From Ricordea florida (Eukaryota; Cnidaria; Anthozoa; Corallimorpharia; Ricordeidae), in NCBI GenBank assembly GCA_949710005.1, contig OX453275.1, positions 32,088,218 to 32,152,217 on the forward strand: 64,000 nt of DNA. The letters are read 5' to 3'. The translations under genes and the position numbers were made by a program. Position 1 is the first letter of the stretch. Each line of letters begins with the position of its first letter. Below, one piece after another: positions 45,388-55,576 of the stretch. The notes beneath the pieces were generated by a model. It searched no databases, was not told where the DNA came from, and saw only the letters and a list, made by a program, of their open reading frames with translations.

Positions 45388-46057
45388 GTAAGACATGCAC
45401 GTACACCATATTGTTTTGCTGTTTGCTGTCAATTATTCATGTATTAGATAGATTGCTTTTCAGTTTTAGCAGTATTGTATAAAAGGAAGGATGTCTCTCT
45501 TGAGTCAAGGCATTTACATGTAACTTACACATCAAGAAAGTATTGAGTTTTTCATTGAACTGAACTTTGTTAAGTCTGGTGATAATTTAAAAGAATGTTT
45601 GCAATTGCTTATTTCTACCTGTTGACTTCTCTTTTCACCTTTTGTATGTATATATGCATGTGTTTTTTTTTTCGTAAATTTTGTTTTCTCAACCTCTCTG
45701 ACCCAATATTTTTTTAAAGTGACCCCCACAATGAGTACTGTAAGTCACACTTAGGGCCAATTATCAACTTCATCAGTAAATTATGTTTTAATGAAAAATT
45801 AAATTTAATAATGAAATAATTCTTATTCCTCCTAATAATGTTGTTGACATGGCTAACAATTGCAATTTTAGAAGATATTAGTAATGGTAGCTCTCAGAAT
45901 TACAGCTTATGTTTGGTTTTCCCCTGGTATGATTTGTTCTAACCAACTTAAAAGGATACACTGTCCTATACAGTACTTTTGACTCTGTTTCACCATTATC
46001 CCTTGTAAATTCTTTGGCTTACTCACTCAGTTACTTTATTCAAATGGGGTTTTTCAG

Positions 46058-46183
46058 GTGCAACTGGACTTGGTAAGTCCACCATGGTGAATACGCTGTT
46101 CAAAGGCCGACTCAGCCGAATGTCATCTACTGGGGCTTCTGCTGTTATTCCCAAGACAGTGAATGTTAAATCTGTCAGCCATG
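46058..46183 (+). CDS. Septin gene exon 5 (G1 / P-loop)
   Basis: Carries the GTP-binding P-loop GATGLGKST (from residue 127) and the following switch I region to VKSVSHG. Acceptor TTTTTCAG, donor GTGGGT. Confidence 0.95.
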
Positions 46184-46836
46184 GTGGGTCTAACTTTCAT
46201 TACGTGCCTTTACGCTTAACCCATTTACTCCCAAGCTCTGAGTAGGAACTACCTGAGACACTTCACCTATTTGGGGTGTCAATAGTTTCACAGTAGTCTC
46301 ATACATGTAAGTCCTCCCTATCAATGCATGGCATAATGAACTGACATGTTTGGAAAGGGAAAACCCTCTGGTTTTCACATGTTGAAAAAGCCCTAGATAA
46401 TCCCTGGCATCAGCTGTGACATAATTAAGTCCCATAAAAGCATGAAGCTGTATTGGTTAGGTATCGGTAGATATGTGATTATCTTTGATAGTTGAATTCT
46501 GGTTGCCCCAGCATTGATAGTTAGCCTGTTGACTTTTCTGACGTCTGAAAATTAAAGTCAAGCAGGCTCCTGAAAAATTAAACGTACAACTTTGAATGGT
46601 AGAGAAGAAGGGGGAAGCTAGAAAATCTGCAAACTGTGTGCTGGTAGTCATTTAAAGGAATAAGGGGTGCTTTTTATTCATAGTGTCTCAGCAATTTTTC
46701 AACCTTATGTAGTTTGAAAATAAATTTATTTGGAAGTCTGAAATTAAGGTTTAATGTACAAGGTAAATAATTATATGTGATTCCATTAAAGTGGAGAACC
46801 TTGTATATTGTTTGATTTTCGATTGGTTTGTTTTAG

Positions 46837-46918
46837 TGATTGAGGAAAAGGGGGTTCGACTGAAACTGACCATAACGGATACACCAGGGTTTGGAGATCA
46901 AATTAACAATGAAAGCTG
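46837..46918 (+). CDS. Septin gene exon 6 (G3, switch II)
   Basis: Encodes [20 protein letters not shown] with the G3 motif DTPG at 183-186, then DQINNES. Donor GTAAGT. Confidence 0.95.
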
Positions 46919-47255
46919 GTAAGTACCACATCTCTGGCCAGAGCCAAATGAAAAATAGTTTGGAAGAGGAATCTACAGTTTGTCCCATGAACGTGCAATC
47001 CTGGCCAAAACGTTTGGAACGCTTACTCATTTTTCCACAAACTGTCGAGCATTTTGTGAATCCCCCTCCGCCTTCGACAATGTTGGTTTTCAGGAGTCAT
47101 AGATGTGTCAAATATTGTACAGTCAAAGGACTGTTCAAGGCTATTTATGCGAGTGTAAATTGTTGGCTTCTCGCAGCTTCCATGTAAAAAAATCGAGAAC
47201 AAAGGCAAGTGTCACAAACTCTTTTGGCCAGGATTGTAGTAATGGCTTTGCTCCC

Positions 47256-47768
47256 ACGAGTCTCCTGTAGTTCAGTGGTAGAGCGTCCGAACTACTAATC
47301 GGAAGGTCGTCGGTTCGACCTGTTCCCACGAGTCTCCTGTAGTTCAGTGGTAGACCGTCCGAACTACTAATCGGAAGGTCGTCGGTTCGACCTGTTCCCA
47401 CGAGTCTCCTGTAGCTCAGTGGTAGAGCGTCCGAACTACTAATCGGAAGGTCGTCGGTTCGACCTGTTCCCACGAGTCTCCTGTAGCTCAGTGGTAGAGC
47501 GTCCGAACTAGTAATCGGAAGGTCGTCGGTTCGACCTGTTCCCACGAGTCTCCTGTAGCTCAGTGGTAGAGCGTCCGAACTACTAATCGGAAGGTCGTCG
47601 GTTCGACCTGTTCCCACGAGTCTCCTGTAGCTCAGTGGTAGAGCGTCCGAACTAGTAATCGGAAGGTCGTCGGTTCGACCCTGTTCCCACGAGTCTCCTG
47701 TAGCTCAGTGGTAGAGCGTCCGAACTAGTGATCGGAAGGTCGTCGGTTTTACTCCTATTTGGAGAACT
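47256..47768 (+). repeat. Seven tandem 72-bp tRNA-like units
   Basis: TCTCCTGTAG starts at 47,261, 47,333, 47,405, 47,477, 47,549, 47,621 and 47,694. Each unit has an A-box-like TAGCTCAGTGGTAGAGCG (two have TAGTTCAG), an arm TCCGA...TCGGA, and a B-box-like GGTTCGACC. The anticodon loop reads ACTACTAA or ACTAGTAA, one base longer than a normal loop. Only the last unit, with a damaged B box, is followed by GGAGAACTC, nearly complementary to the 5' GAGTCTCC; the others lack a 3' acceptor half. So this is an amplified tRNA-derived or SINE-head sequence, not a set of clear functional tRNA genes. Confidence 0.75.
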
Positions 47769-47779
47769 CGGGTTTTTTT

Positions 47780-47885
47780 TCTTCGCAAAAGAAATTTGGA
47801 TTATCACACGAATTGATAAAGTAGGTTATACCACCGTAATGTAAAAGGAGGTGCTGACGTTTCGAGCGTTAGCCCTTCGTCGATT
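47780..47885 (-). mobile_element. Penelope-like terminal fragment with hammerhead remnant
   Basis: On the minus strand CGACGAAGGGCTAACGCTCG, then AAACGTCAGCACC and ACGGTGGTATAAC follow, the same order as at 31.96 kb. The upstream stem I strand is replaced by poly-A, so cleavage is unlikely. Confidence 0.6.
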
Positions 47886-48036
47886 TTTTTTGTTCGTTTT
47901 TTTTTCGAGTTTGCCTGTGGCAGTGAATCTACAGGACTGTCAAAAGTAACTTTACGTATGGGCCACTTTGCTGGAATATAATTTTTTTCCTTTTTGTGGT
48001 GATGTATTAATGGGACATCTTTATTTTCTCCTGCAG

Positions 48037-48174
48037 TTGGGAGCCTATTCTAGAATATATTAATATGCAGTACAACAGATATTTATTGGAAGAAACAAGC
48101 ATCAACAGAAAAGCAAGAGTTCCAGACAGCAGGGTGCATTGTTGCCTGTATTTTATTGCACCCACAGGACACAG
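48037..48174 (+). CDS. Septin gene exon 7
   Basis: Encodes WEPILEYINMQYNRYLLEET and then RVPDSRVHCCLYFIAPTGH, the strongly conserved septin stretch after switch II. Acceptor CTCCTGCAG, donor GTTAGA, phase 2. Confidence 0.95.
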
Positions 48175-48624
48175 GTTAGAAAATAAATGCAAAAAAAGAA
48201 AAAAAAAAACTTTCCCGGCGCTTTCTGGCCGTTTGTTAATTAAATTAGCATGTCTGGGCTAGCAGGTCAAAATCTTTGGCTTTTTTGCATTTCTCAGAAA
48301 TAAAATGGTAAAACGGAGATCTAAATACAAGGCTCTGTTGTCTAAATAAATCACTTACGAAAATTTAGCCGATTCCAGTCATTTTCATTTTTTCCGTCCT
48401 AGTAATATACATGCAAAAAGTGCAACACCCTGATTGGCTGAGAGAACGTCAAGTGATCCCAAAAATAGCAGAAATTTGAAATTAAATGTAAATTAACAAG
48501 TGATCAAATGATTTCGAGTGCAATTTTGTATAAATAAGCAGCTAACCATTTTTCAAAGACAACAAATTTCACTCGCCCTACAGGCTCGTGCAATTTTTTT
48601 AGTTTTTGAAAAATTTACTTGTAC

Positions 48625-49156
48625 CAGGAGCCCATTACCAGGAGCGTGATTGTACGGTACATCCTGCCATCAACACAGTCGCAAAAGTGTCTATTTTTGG
48701 ATCCCGATTTCCCGCGAAAAGCAATTACCATGATGACTGCGAAAAAAAGAAGCGAAAAATATGGCGGAAAAACTATTGGCACAGTCCGTTTTCTGTGCTT
48801 ACGTGGTCCAAGACAGCCTAAACCATTCCTATCTTTACGATAAAGAAGCCGATCGTGCAATAAAAGCAAATTTAATAAAAGTAATTACCAAGCCACAAAC
48901 CGTGTTTGAATTTCTAGCATCGTATTAAATTGACTTGAGCTCCTTCAGTCTTATGAGTATTCAGTGTGAGCCATACAGCGTTTTCTTGCACGTTACTTTG
49001 TCAGTGACGTAATAAAATCTCACATTGTGATTGGTCAGAAAAAGACACCCTTTGTTTGTTTCGCGGAAAAAGGAAATCTTAAAATAGACACTTTTGCGAC
49101 TGTGCTGATGGCCAGACCCAGTATGGTAGAATCACGCTCCTGGTAATGGGCTCCTG
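48625..49156. mobile_element. 532-bp MITE in septin intron 7, 7-bp target duplication
   Basis: Inverted ends CAGGAGCCCATTACCAGGAG / CTCCTGGTAATGGGCTCCTG, with similarity extending ~75 bp inward (ACAGTCGCAAAAGTGTCTAT). CTTGTAC is duplicated on both sides (48,618-48,624 and 49,157-49,163). The short frames inside have no recognised domain. Confidence 0.9.
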
Positions 49157-49247
49157 CTTGTACTAATTTGTTCCAAATTGCACTCGAAACCACTTCATTA
49201 CCTATACAAATCACGCACGATTGTTTTGCTTTGAAATCTTCATTTAA

Positions 49248-49634
49248 GCCTGCATCATTATGTATGCTACAGGGGAGGGGGGGGGGGGGGGGCAGAGGAT
49301 GTTTTTCAGCGGCTCGTTTTTTATATTTCCCCCCCCCAAAAAAGGTCCATACAAATTTTCATAATCCCCCAAGCAATCAGCCGAAAAATGAATACCTCCT
49401 CCTCCTCCCTCACAAGAAATATCAAAATAAATATCTGTGTAATAGTATAATAGTACACCATATATGGTTGTTAAAACTATTACAAAAGCTAGACAGAATC
49501 TTACAAAAAATAAGCATCCCCCAGGAGATATTTAAACAATTTTCACGTCCCCCCTTTTTTTGCTCTAAAACTTTGAGAGCCCCCCCTAAAATCCTCTGCC
49601 CCCCCCCCCTGTAGGATACATAATGAATGCAGCC
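49248..49634. mobile_element. Inverted-repeat element with poly-G/poly-C ends, septin intron 7
   Basis: Left GCCTGCATCATTATGTATGC, then ACAGGGGAGG plus a long G run and GCAGAGGAT; right ATCCTCTG plus a long C run, then TGTAGGATACATAATGAATG. It ends 43 bases before exon 8. The two homopolymers are complementary and lie inside the inverted repeats. Confidence 0.8.
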
Positions 49635-49677
49635 TAATGGTTAAAGTTTGTCTCTAATGTCGGTGTTTGTGGTTTAG

Positions 49678-49795
49678 GTTGAGACAGATTGATGTGGAAT
49701 TCATGAAAAGACTTGATAAATGCGTGAATATTGTACCCGTGATAGCTAAAGCGGATACGCTGACACTTGAAGAGCGAGAAGCTTTTAGGAGACGG
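49678..49795 (+). CDS. Septin gene exon 8 (G4)
   Basis: Encodes [20 protein letters not shown] and [17 protein letters not shown] with the guanine-specificity motif AKAD at 265-268. Acceptor GTGGTTTAG, donor GTAAGC, phase 0. Confidence 0.95.
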
Positions 49796-50116
49796 GTAAG
49801 CAGTGAAGCTTCTGTCTTTACATAATTCATGTAAATGGTGGAAACAGAGAGCACCCTCTCTGAGGTGGAATTTGTATAAGTAATCAAATGGTTTCGAGTG
49901 CAGTTTGGAATAAATGAGCACAAGTAAATTTTTCAAAGACTAAACAAAATTTGCACAAGCCTGTAGGACAATTTGTTGTGTGTGAAAAATATAGCCAATC
50001 AGAACTCAGGATTCGCCTGATCTTTCGCGCTGGCGGAACCAGCCATGATATTATAATAAAGTTCACTATTAAGCAATATAATTTGCTATTCATTTATTCT
50101 TGCATTTTATTCGCAG

Positions 50117-50215
50117 CTTCGAGAGGACATAGCGAAAAATCACATTAACATATATCCAATGCTTAATCGTCAAGACTTGGATGAGGAAGAATCAAGAACA
50201 ACCTCCAGAATCAGG
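50117..50215 (+). CDS. Septin gene exon 9
   Basis: Encodes LREDIAKNHINIYPMLNRQD and an acidic/arginine segment to TTSRIR. Acceptor TATTCGCAG, donor GTTAGT. Confidence 0.92.
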
Positions 50216-50557
50216 GTTAGTTCTCAAGTGTTAAACGTTTTTGCGTCATTTTAGTTTTCCTCACGAAGTCGTGGACTAGTTATTCCCTCCTCTGTTATTG
50301 TCGACGTTAACAAGTGGCAAAAGTCGTATCTGATTGCAACTGACATTGTCAGAGATTATCTCCTGTTAATACTAGTGGTAACTAGCCAATGTAACATATG
50401 CCGCCATAAGATAATAATGAAAGAGGCTTACGTTTCGCGCGCCAGCCATTCTTGAGAGCGCAGAGTGCGAGTCTTTATGTTGTCAATAGAGATGGCAAGG
50501 TAAATTGAACCATCGTAAGAAAAATAAGATTGATGATGACGCTACAAGCATTGTCCC

Positions 50558-50606
50558 CTCTTCAGAGTGCTTTGACGAAAGGCTAGCGCTCGAAAATTAT
50601 GCTCCC
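50558..50606 (+). other. Degenerate Penelope-type hammerhead remnant, septin intron 9
   Basis: GAGTGCTTTGACGAAAGGCT then AGCGCTCGAAAATTATGC follows the hammerhead order, but the cleavage triplet GTC after GAAAC is lost. It marks an old Penelope-like insertion. Confidence 0.4.
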
Positions 50607-50879
50607 CTTGTACGGCGGTACACGCCACGTTGTCAACTCCTTTGGGCAACAGCCATTTTTTGGTGTTTCAGTTTTCCCCCGACGCTGCTTTACTTTACAT
50701 AAAAACTAGCCCCTTCACGAATATTTGGTACTAAGTATAATTTACTTTATTATTTTACCTTTATGTGATAACCCGACACCATCAATAATACATATTTAAT
50801 AAGTTTTATAAGGGTTTTGCAACAATGTAGTCATTGTATTTGTGGCATTGTGGTTCATGCAAGAAAAACTGACTGATTT

Positions 50880-50881
50880 TA

Positions 50882-50947
<66 letters not shown>
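50880..50947 (+). repeat. (ATT)n microsatellite at a splice acceptor
   Basis: About 22 ATT units run up to AAG at 50,947-50,949, which is the 3' splice site of septin exon 10. Frames reading poly-Ile or poly-Asn here are artefacts. Confidence 0.95.
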
Positions 50948-50948
<1 letters not shown>

Positions 50949-50949
50949 G

Positions 50950-51046
50950 GATCAGCTCCCATTTGCTGTGATTGGCAGTGATCGTTACGTCACCGTGTCT
51001 GGAAAACCGGTTCTTGGAAGGAAAACTAGATGGGGTCTTATTGAAG
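50950..51046 (+). CDS. Septin gene exon 10
   Basis: Encodes DQLPFAVIGSDRYVTVSGKP and VLGRKTRWGLIE, the conserved septin region with the GRKTRWG motif. The acceptor is TTATTAAG after the microsatellite; donor GTAATT; phase 1. Confidence 0.95.
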
Positions 51047-51455
51047 GTAATTCTCAAATCATTCCAGGCAGTCTGTATTTTTGAGTGGGCAACCTGTGGT
51101 ACGCCAATATGCGCTCGCGTGTGTGTTAAACCCCTGTTCCAAGCGTTCCTCCCATATACGAACGGACCCGAACGGACGGAGATTTTAGAAGCCTGGTATT
51201 TTGACGCTCGAGTTCTTAATAGTCCCCCAGTCTCTCATTAACCCCCCTCTTAAGCCTCAATTTCATGATAAGCCTTCACTCTCAAATAAGCTTCCCTTCT
51301 TAGAACCCCAGTGCTAAATTAGCCCCCCCCCCCCCCCAGTGGCTTATTAGAGCGTTTAAAGAACTTCAAACAGGGCTCGCACGATAAGCCAACGCAATAT
51401 TGTATTCTTTGCCTTCGCGTATAACCATTATGTTTTTATCACTTTAACGTTTCAG

Positions 51456-51507
51456 TTGAAAACAAGAATCATTGTGAGTTTTCGCTTTTGAGAGACATGC
51501 TTATCAA
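51456..51507 (+). CDS. Septin gene exon 11
   Basis: Encodes VENKNHCEFSLLRDMLIK, part of the septin unique element. Acceptor CGTTTCAG, donor GTAAGG, phase 2. Confidence 0.93.
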
Positions 51508-52017
51508 GTAAGGAATAAAGAATATATTTAGTGCATGCTCTGACACAAACTGTTTGTGATTAAATTGGCCATAAAATGCCACTATGTCTAACAATTTCAG
51601 TCTGTAATCGATACAAGCGAGTTTGGTTTGACTAATTAGCAAACATAAGGTAGGAATGAAATAGAGTAGTATCCCGATTTCTCGAACCCTCGGTTTTTCA
51701 AACTTCCCGTTAACTCGAACCAATTTTCGTTTCCCTTCAGACCATTTTCTGTGTAATTTTACCCTCGACAACTCGAACTGCCGACAACTTGAACCGATTT
51801 TCGTTTTCCTTGGATGTTCGAGAAATCGGGATTCTACTGAAGTCACAAATCTCTGTTATAGTACTTGTCGTTCAGTGATATAAAGCTGGTTTGACATACA
51901 TAGGAGAGTCCTCAGACATTAAAACGCTGGCAGGTAGGACAACTGGTGCACTCGCCGTCAATGCTTACTCGTAGAGATGATTTCTCTACAGTGAGATGGG
52001 AATTGAGATAATGATCG

Positions 52018-52446
52018 TCTTAAGGGATACGCCACCCGTATGGGATCACCACCCTATCGTGGTGGAGCGGTTTGTGTGTCTCAATGACCCCCCTAGAGCT
52101 ATGCCGGCTGGAGTCTTGTACTCCTGGTAGGGCCACCCAAGGCGGACAGGTCGAAGGGTAGGGGCCTGACAAAAAGTGATCCCCTGGCCCTCCAGGTTGG
52201 GGGTTTGGCACAGGGCCAACAACCCTGTCCTGTAAAAACACATTATGTTACGGAAACAGCAGCAGAGGATACAACCACAACTGGGTGCCGTGGCCTTTCA
52301 CCTTAAATGACATGGATGAATAGCAGTGGTGAAATCCGCAAGGAAACCGCTGACAGGATTATGAAAGTCCTAGGCACCAAGAAAAAAATTTGCTGCCCTA
52401 CGAGCCAGTGGCCACAATGGGCAGTGAGTGAGTGAGTGAGTGAGTT
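52018..52446 (+). mobile_element. SINE-like retroposon with (GAGT)n tail, septin intron 11
   Basis: A GC-richer ~430-bp unit (GGGATACGCCACCCG..., GGGGTTTGGCACAGGGCC) ending in five GAGT copies. No coding capacity. I recall similar units in corals, possibly the 5' part of a LINE, but cannot confirm. Confidence 0.5.
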
Positions 52447-52604
52447 AGGGGATACGATTTGATCCAAGGTGTGAATCAAAAATTAAACGTTCTGCTGTTG
52501 TGAAAGGTTCACGGCCTACCAAAGTGAACTTCTTTCGGAATAGGGAGTATTCAGACCAAACGTAAGGTTCAGCTTGTGTTCTAAGTCCGTCTCTTCTCCT
52601 GCAG

Positions 52605-52752
52605 GACTCACATGCAAGATTTGAAGGAAGTCACAAACAACATGCACTACGAAAACTACCGGCGTAGACGGCTGACTGAGAAACAGCAAGGAAAGATTGA
52701 ACTTGATGCAGTTAACATTGATGACATGATGTGTCAAGAAAGTAAAATTTGA
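52605..52752 (+). CDS. Septin gene exon 12 (C-terminus)
   Basis: Encodes [20 protein letters not shown] and ends [15 protein letters not shown] with TGA at 52,750-52,752. The [10 protein letters not shown]...YENYR block closes the septin domain. The C-terminal tail is short (~30 residues) and shows no long coiled coil, like the human SEPT3/9/12 group. The complete gene gives 412 residues. Septins polymerise into filaments on membranes and act in cell division and cortex organisation. Confidence 0.95.
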
Positions 52753-52998
52753 ATTGAAATCTTAACCCTTTCACTCCCAGGAGTAATCAGCTTGGAAATT
52801 CTCCTTACAATAACAGGACACTGTTAAGGGAACGGATGATGAGAATTGGTGAAAGGATCAACTCAAATATGATGAATTGATATTATACCAAATTCTCTAA
52901 ACGAACCCGTTACCAAATGTCTGCCTTTCACTTATGAGAGTTGCTACGCAGATCTTGAGAGTCAAAGGGTCAAAGATTGTTCAGCTAGGTTTGCTTAG

Positions 52999-53162
52999 CA
53001 GGGCTCAAAATATCTCCTGGATAGTGGCCGGCCATGTTGACCGGCCAAACCAATTCTAGCTCGGTCACGTCTCGTTTTTGACCACCGAACCGGAATTTTG
53101 TCCGGGGAAATGGTCATCTTGGCCGGACATTGTCCGTTGACCGGCCCTTATTTTGAGCCCTG
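52999..53162. repeat. 164-bp inverted-repeat element rich in GGCCGG
   Basis: CAGGGCTCAAAATA and TATTTTGAGCCCTG form perfect 14-bp ends. The interior has several GGCCGG and ACCGGCC words. Confidence 0.8.
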
Positions 53163-53254
53163 ACTTCACATGGGAAATGATAATATTCATTAGGTTATAC
53201 GAAAATAGTTATTCCAATTTGAAGTTTGTTTTATACGAGGAGTAACCCTTATTT

Positions 53255-53560
53255 TCCAGGTCAAACTTGTTAAGTATTCAAATGATTACAAGTGCAATTT
53301 GGAATAAATGACCACAAGACCGAAAAAATTGCACGAGCCCATAGGGTGAATGCAATGTTCTGTCCTTACGAGAGCTTATTTATACCAAATTGCCCTCAAA
53401 AGCATTTGATGCCTTGTTAATGATATACATGCAAGAATTCAATTTCAAATTTCTTTTCCCGATTTCAACTATTTGAGCTCAATTTCAACTTTGTGCACTG
53501 TTTGGGATTAATTGGTGTGTTCTCAGCCAATCAGCGCTTTGACATTTTTGCATGTTTATT
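53255..53560. repeat. Dispersed repeat copy related to septin intron sequences
   Basis: AAGTGCAATTTGGAATAAAT and ATTGCACGAGCCCATAGGG resemble stretches at 48,500-48,600 and 49,875-49,975, so at least three copies exist in 5 kb. The end carries CAGCCAATCAGCGCTTTG. Confidence 0.6.
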
Positions 53561-53689
53561 ATCACGGTAGAAATGGGTCAAAACCGCTTGAGCGACACTG
53601 GGGATTTTTCTTGGTTGTGGCTTAGTTATAAGAAAAAATTGAAGAAGAAAGCTTTCCTTTGTCGAAGTTGAACCTCGCTTTCCTTCATT

Positions 53690-53960
53690 GATATGGTCCA
53701 GCCTTTTTGAATCTGTGGATCAAACCATGCGGTGTGACAATTCTTGACAGTATCAAGGTTTAGTACTGTGCTGTGGTACGGCTCTGTGGTACTGTTTGTT
53801 TTCCTATACAGCGTGGTCTAACCATTTCAGCTGTGGATCAAACCATGACGTGTGACCATATTTTTGGAAAGTTATTGAAAAGGTACTGTGTAGGTTTACC
53901 ATGCAGTCTGTGCATTATCATTCGTCAGTGCAGTGTTGTTTGAGTTTCAGTCGCTGACCA
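53690..53960. repeat. 106-bp tandem repeat family, ~2.5 copies
   Basis: Same CTGTGGATCAAACCATG unit as at 6.4 kb, with more divergence. Confidence 0.8.
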
Positions 53961-54310
53961 AGTAGGTTATGCTTTTGTTTAATCCCCAACAAGCCAATCG
54001 GATTTCAACCAAACATGTAGGATGTATTTTTCTCGTGATTGGCAACCTGAGTAGGCAAATTGAATTTATCTTGCCTGCTCGGGACTTGCCTATCCTTTTT
54101 CGACGTATAACGAATTTTTATTGCCTGGTCAAGATGGATGGATATTAGTCCGATCTCGTTTTGGATGTCGTGGAGTTAGAGTGAGTCGTAATCCGAACGC
54201 TGAAAAAAGTAGTCGGTCAATATCCAGCCATTTTGACCTCCCGCTCGGTCAATAACCCATTTGGCTTTGCCAAAGTCTAAAGCGTTCAGCGGATTATCCC
54301 ATCCTATCCT

Positions 54311-54448
54311 GGTAGGTACTTCATATATAGTAATTATATATCTCAAGTAATTAAAGTAACTCAAGTAAGCAAAGTAACAAAGTAGTTGAAGTATTGTAGA
54401 AAAACACTATTTTGGTACATTATAATTACTATATATGAAGTACCTACC
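54311..54448. mobile_element. 138-bp MITE with perfect 28-bp inverted ends
   Basis: GGTAGGTACTTCATATATAG... at 54,311-54,338 is inverted exactly at 54,421-54,448. The interior repeats CAAGTAA and CAAAGTAA. Confidence 0.88.
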
Positions 54449-54909
54449 TAAGTCTTCCATGGGACGTGATGAACCAGAGGAGTGACATACAATATTTTTG
54501 AAAGGAATTCTTCCACCGTTCAGTTGAAATTTTCTTCACTGAATAAAAGAAAGAAAATGTAGGAGAATCAATGAATTCTTGTTAAGTTATTTGCCACTGT
54601 TCAGAGGCATGGTTTTCTCATTTAGACAATTTTCCCTTATTCAAGTGCCGATCACGATAAATTCGGTTATTATTATTATAACATTATAACAAATTACCTT
54701 AGAATAATTTTCAATTTCTACGCAGTAATTATATATTGAAATAGTTAAAATTTAATAGGCTATGTATGTTGGTGTTTTTAGACCAAAGAAATTCCACTGC
54801 ACTGGCCGACCGGCCGTAGTGTGTTTCCATGGTGAAACCACGGAAATGTCATCCTTCTTAAAATAGCTGCCGAACAGTTCTGTACTGTGGCACTGTTTGT
54901 TTGAATGTC

Positions 54910-55565
54910 GGTCGTTTCGCCTATAGGATGATTCGCCTACAAGTCGATTCGCCTACACTGAAGTCGATTCGCCTACACGTTCTGAGACGTTTCGCCTACA
55001 CTGAAGTCGATTCACCTACAACCCAATACCTTAGAAAACTAAATTAGTATAGGAGAATTATCACTTTTAGCGACTACAGTTTTACTCGCCTCAGTTTGTT
55101 CGCGTATCTGAATGCAAATTCCGATCTTTGTGTGTTACATGTGATATGTTTTCGTTGTCAAGGGAACCCATTTGGGCGCAGTTTCGAAACACGATACAAG
55201 AAACTGTAAACTCGATTCGAGAAATCGTCCTGTCGAGTAAGTGAACTTATCGAAAGTTTCTCGCATCGAGTTTAGAATGTATGGGATTAGAATAAACAAT
55301 AGAAGGCTAATAACAGAATTAACGGGGAAAAAGTCACACTTTATACCTTACCCGAGCCATAGCCCGCGCGCTGTTTTCTTGTCCGCTTCGGAGAAAATTA
55401 ATCCGATAACACAAATATACCATTGAGTTAAAGTAAACTTTATTCTTCTGTTCTGTTTTAAAAGTAAGCTTCGATGTAGGCGAAACGTCTCAGAACGTGT
55501 AGGCGAATCGACTTCAGTGTAGGCGAATCGACTTGTAGGCGAATCATCCTGTAGGCGAAACGACC
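54910..55565. mobile_element. 656-bp element with ~92-bp inverted ends made of TTCGCCTAC repeats
   Basis: Each end has five copies of TTCGCCTA(C/T), spaced 15-26 bases, within words such as AAGTCGATTCGCCTACA and GAGACGTTTCGCCTACA. The right end is the near-exact inverse of the left. The ~470-bp interior is non-coding. Confidence 0.88.
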
Positions 55566-55576
55566 GGATACCGGAT

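Larger units (their letters stand above)
46919..48036 (+). other. Septin intron 6 with a tRNA-like array
   Basis: Contains the tandem tRNA-like units at 47,256-47,768 and a Penelope-type remnant at 47,780-47,885. The minus-strand frame 47,141-47,617 with repeated peptides is only a translation of those units. Confidence 0.85.

Noticed and set aside
47141..47617. Minus-strand frame encoding a repeated peptide
   Set aside because: It is only the reverse reading of the tRNA-like tandem units; 72 is a multiple of 3, so the frame stays open by arithmetic.
47256..47768. CRISPR-like array
   Set aside because: Units are adjacent with no spacers, and the sequence has tRNA promoter boxes; the host is eukaryotic.
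50806..51084. Plus and minus frames with poly-Ile and poly-Asn
   Set aside because: Translation of the ATT microsatellite next to septin exon 10.
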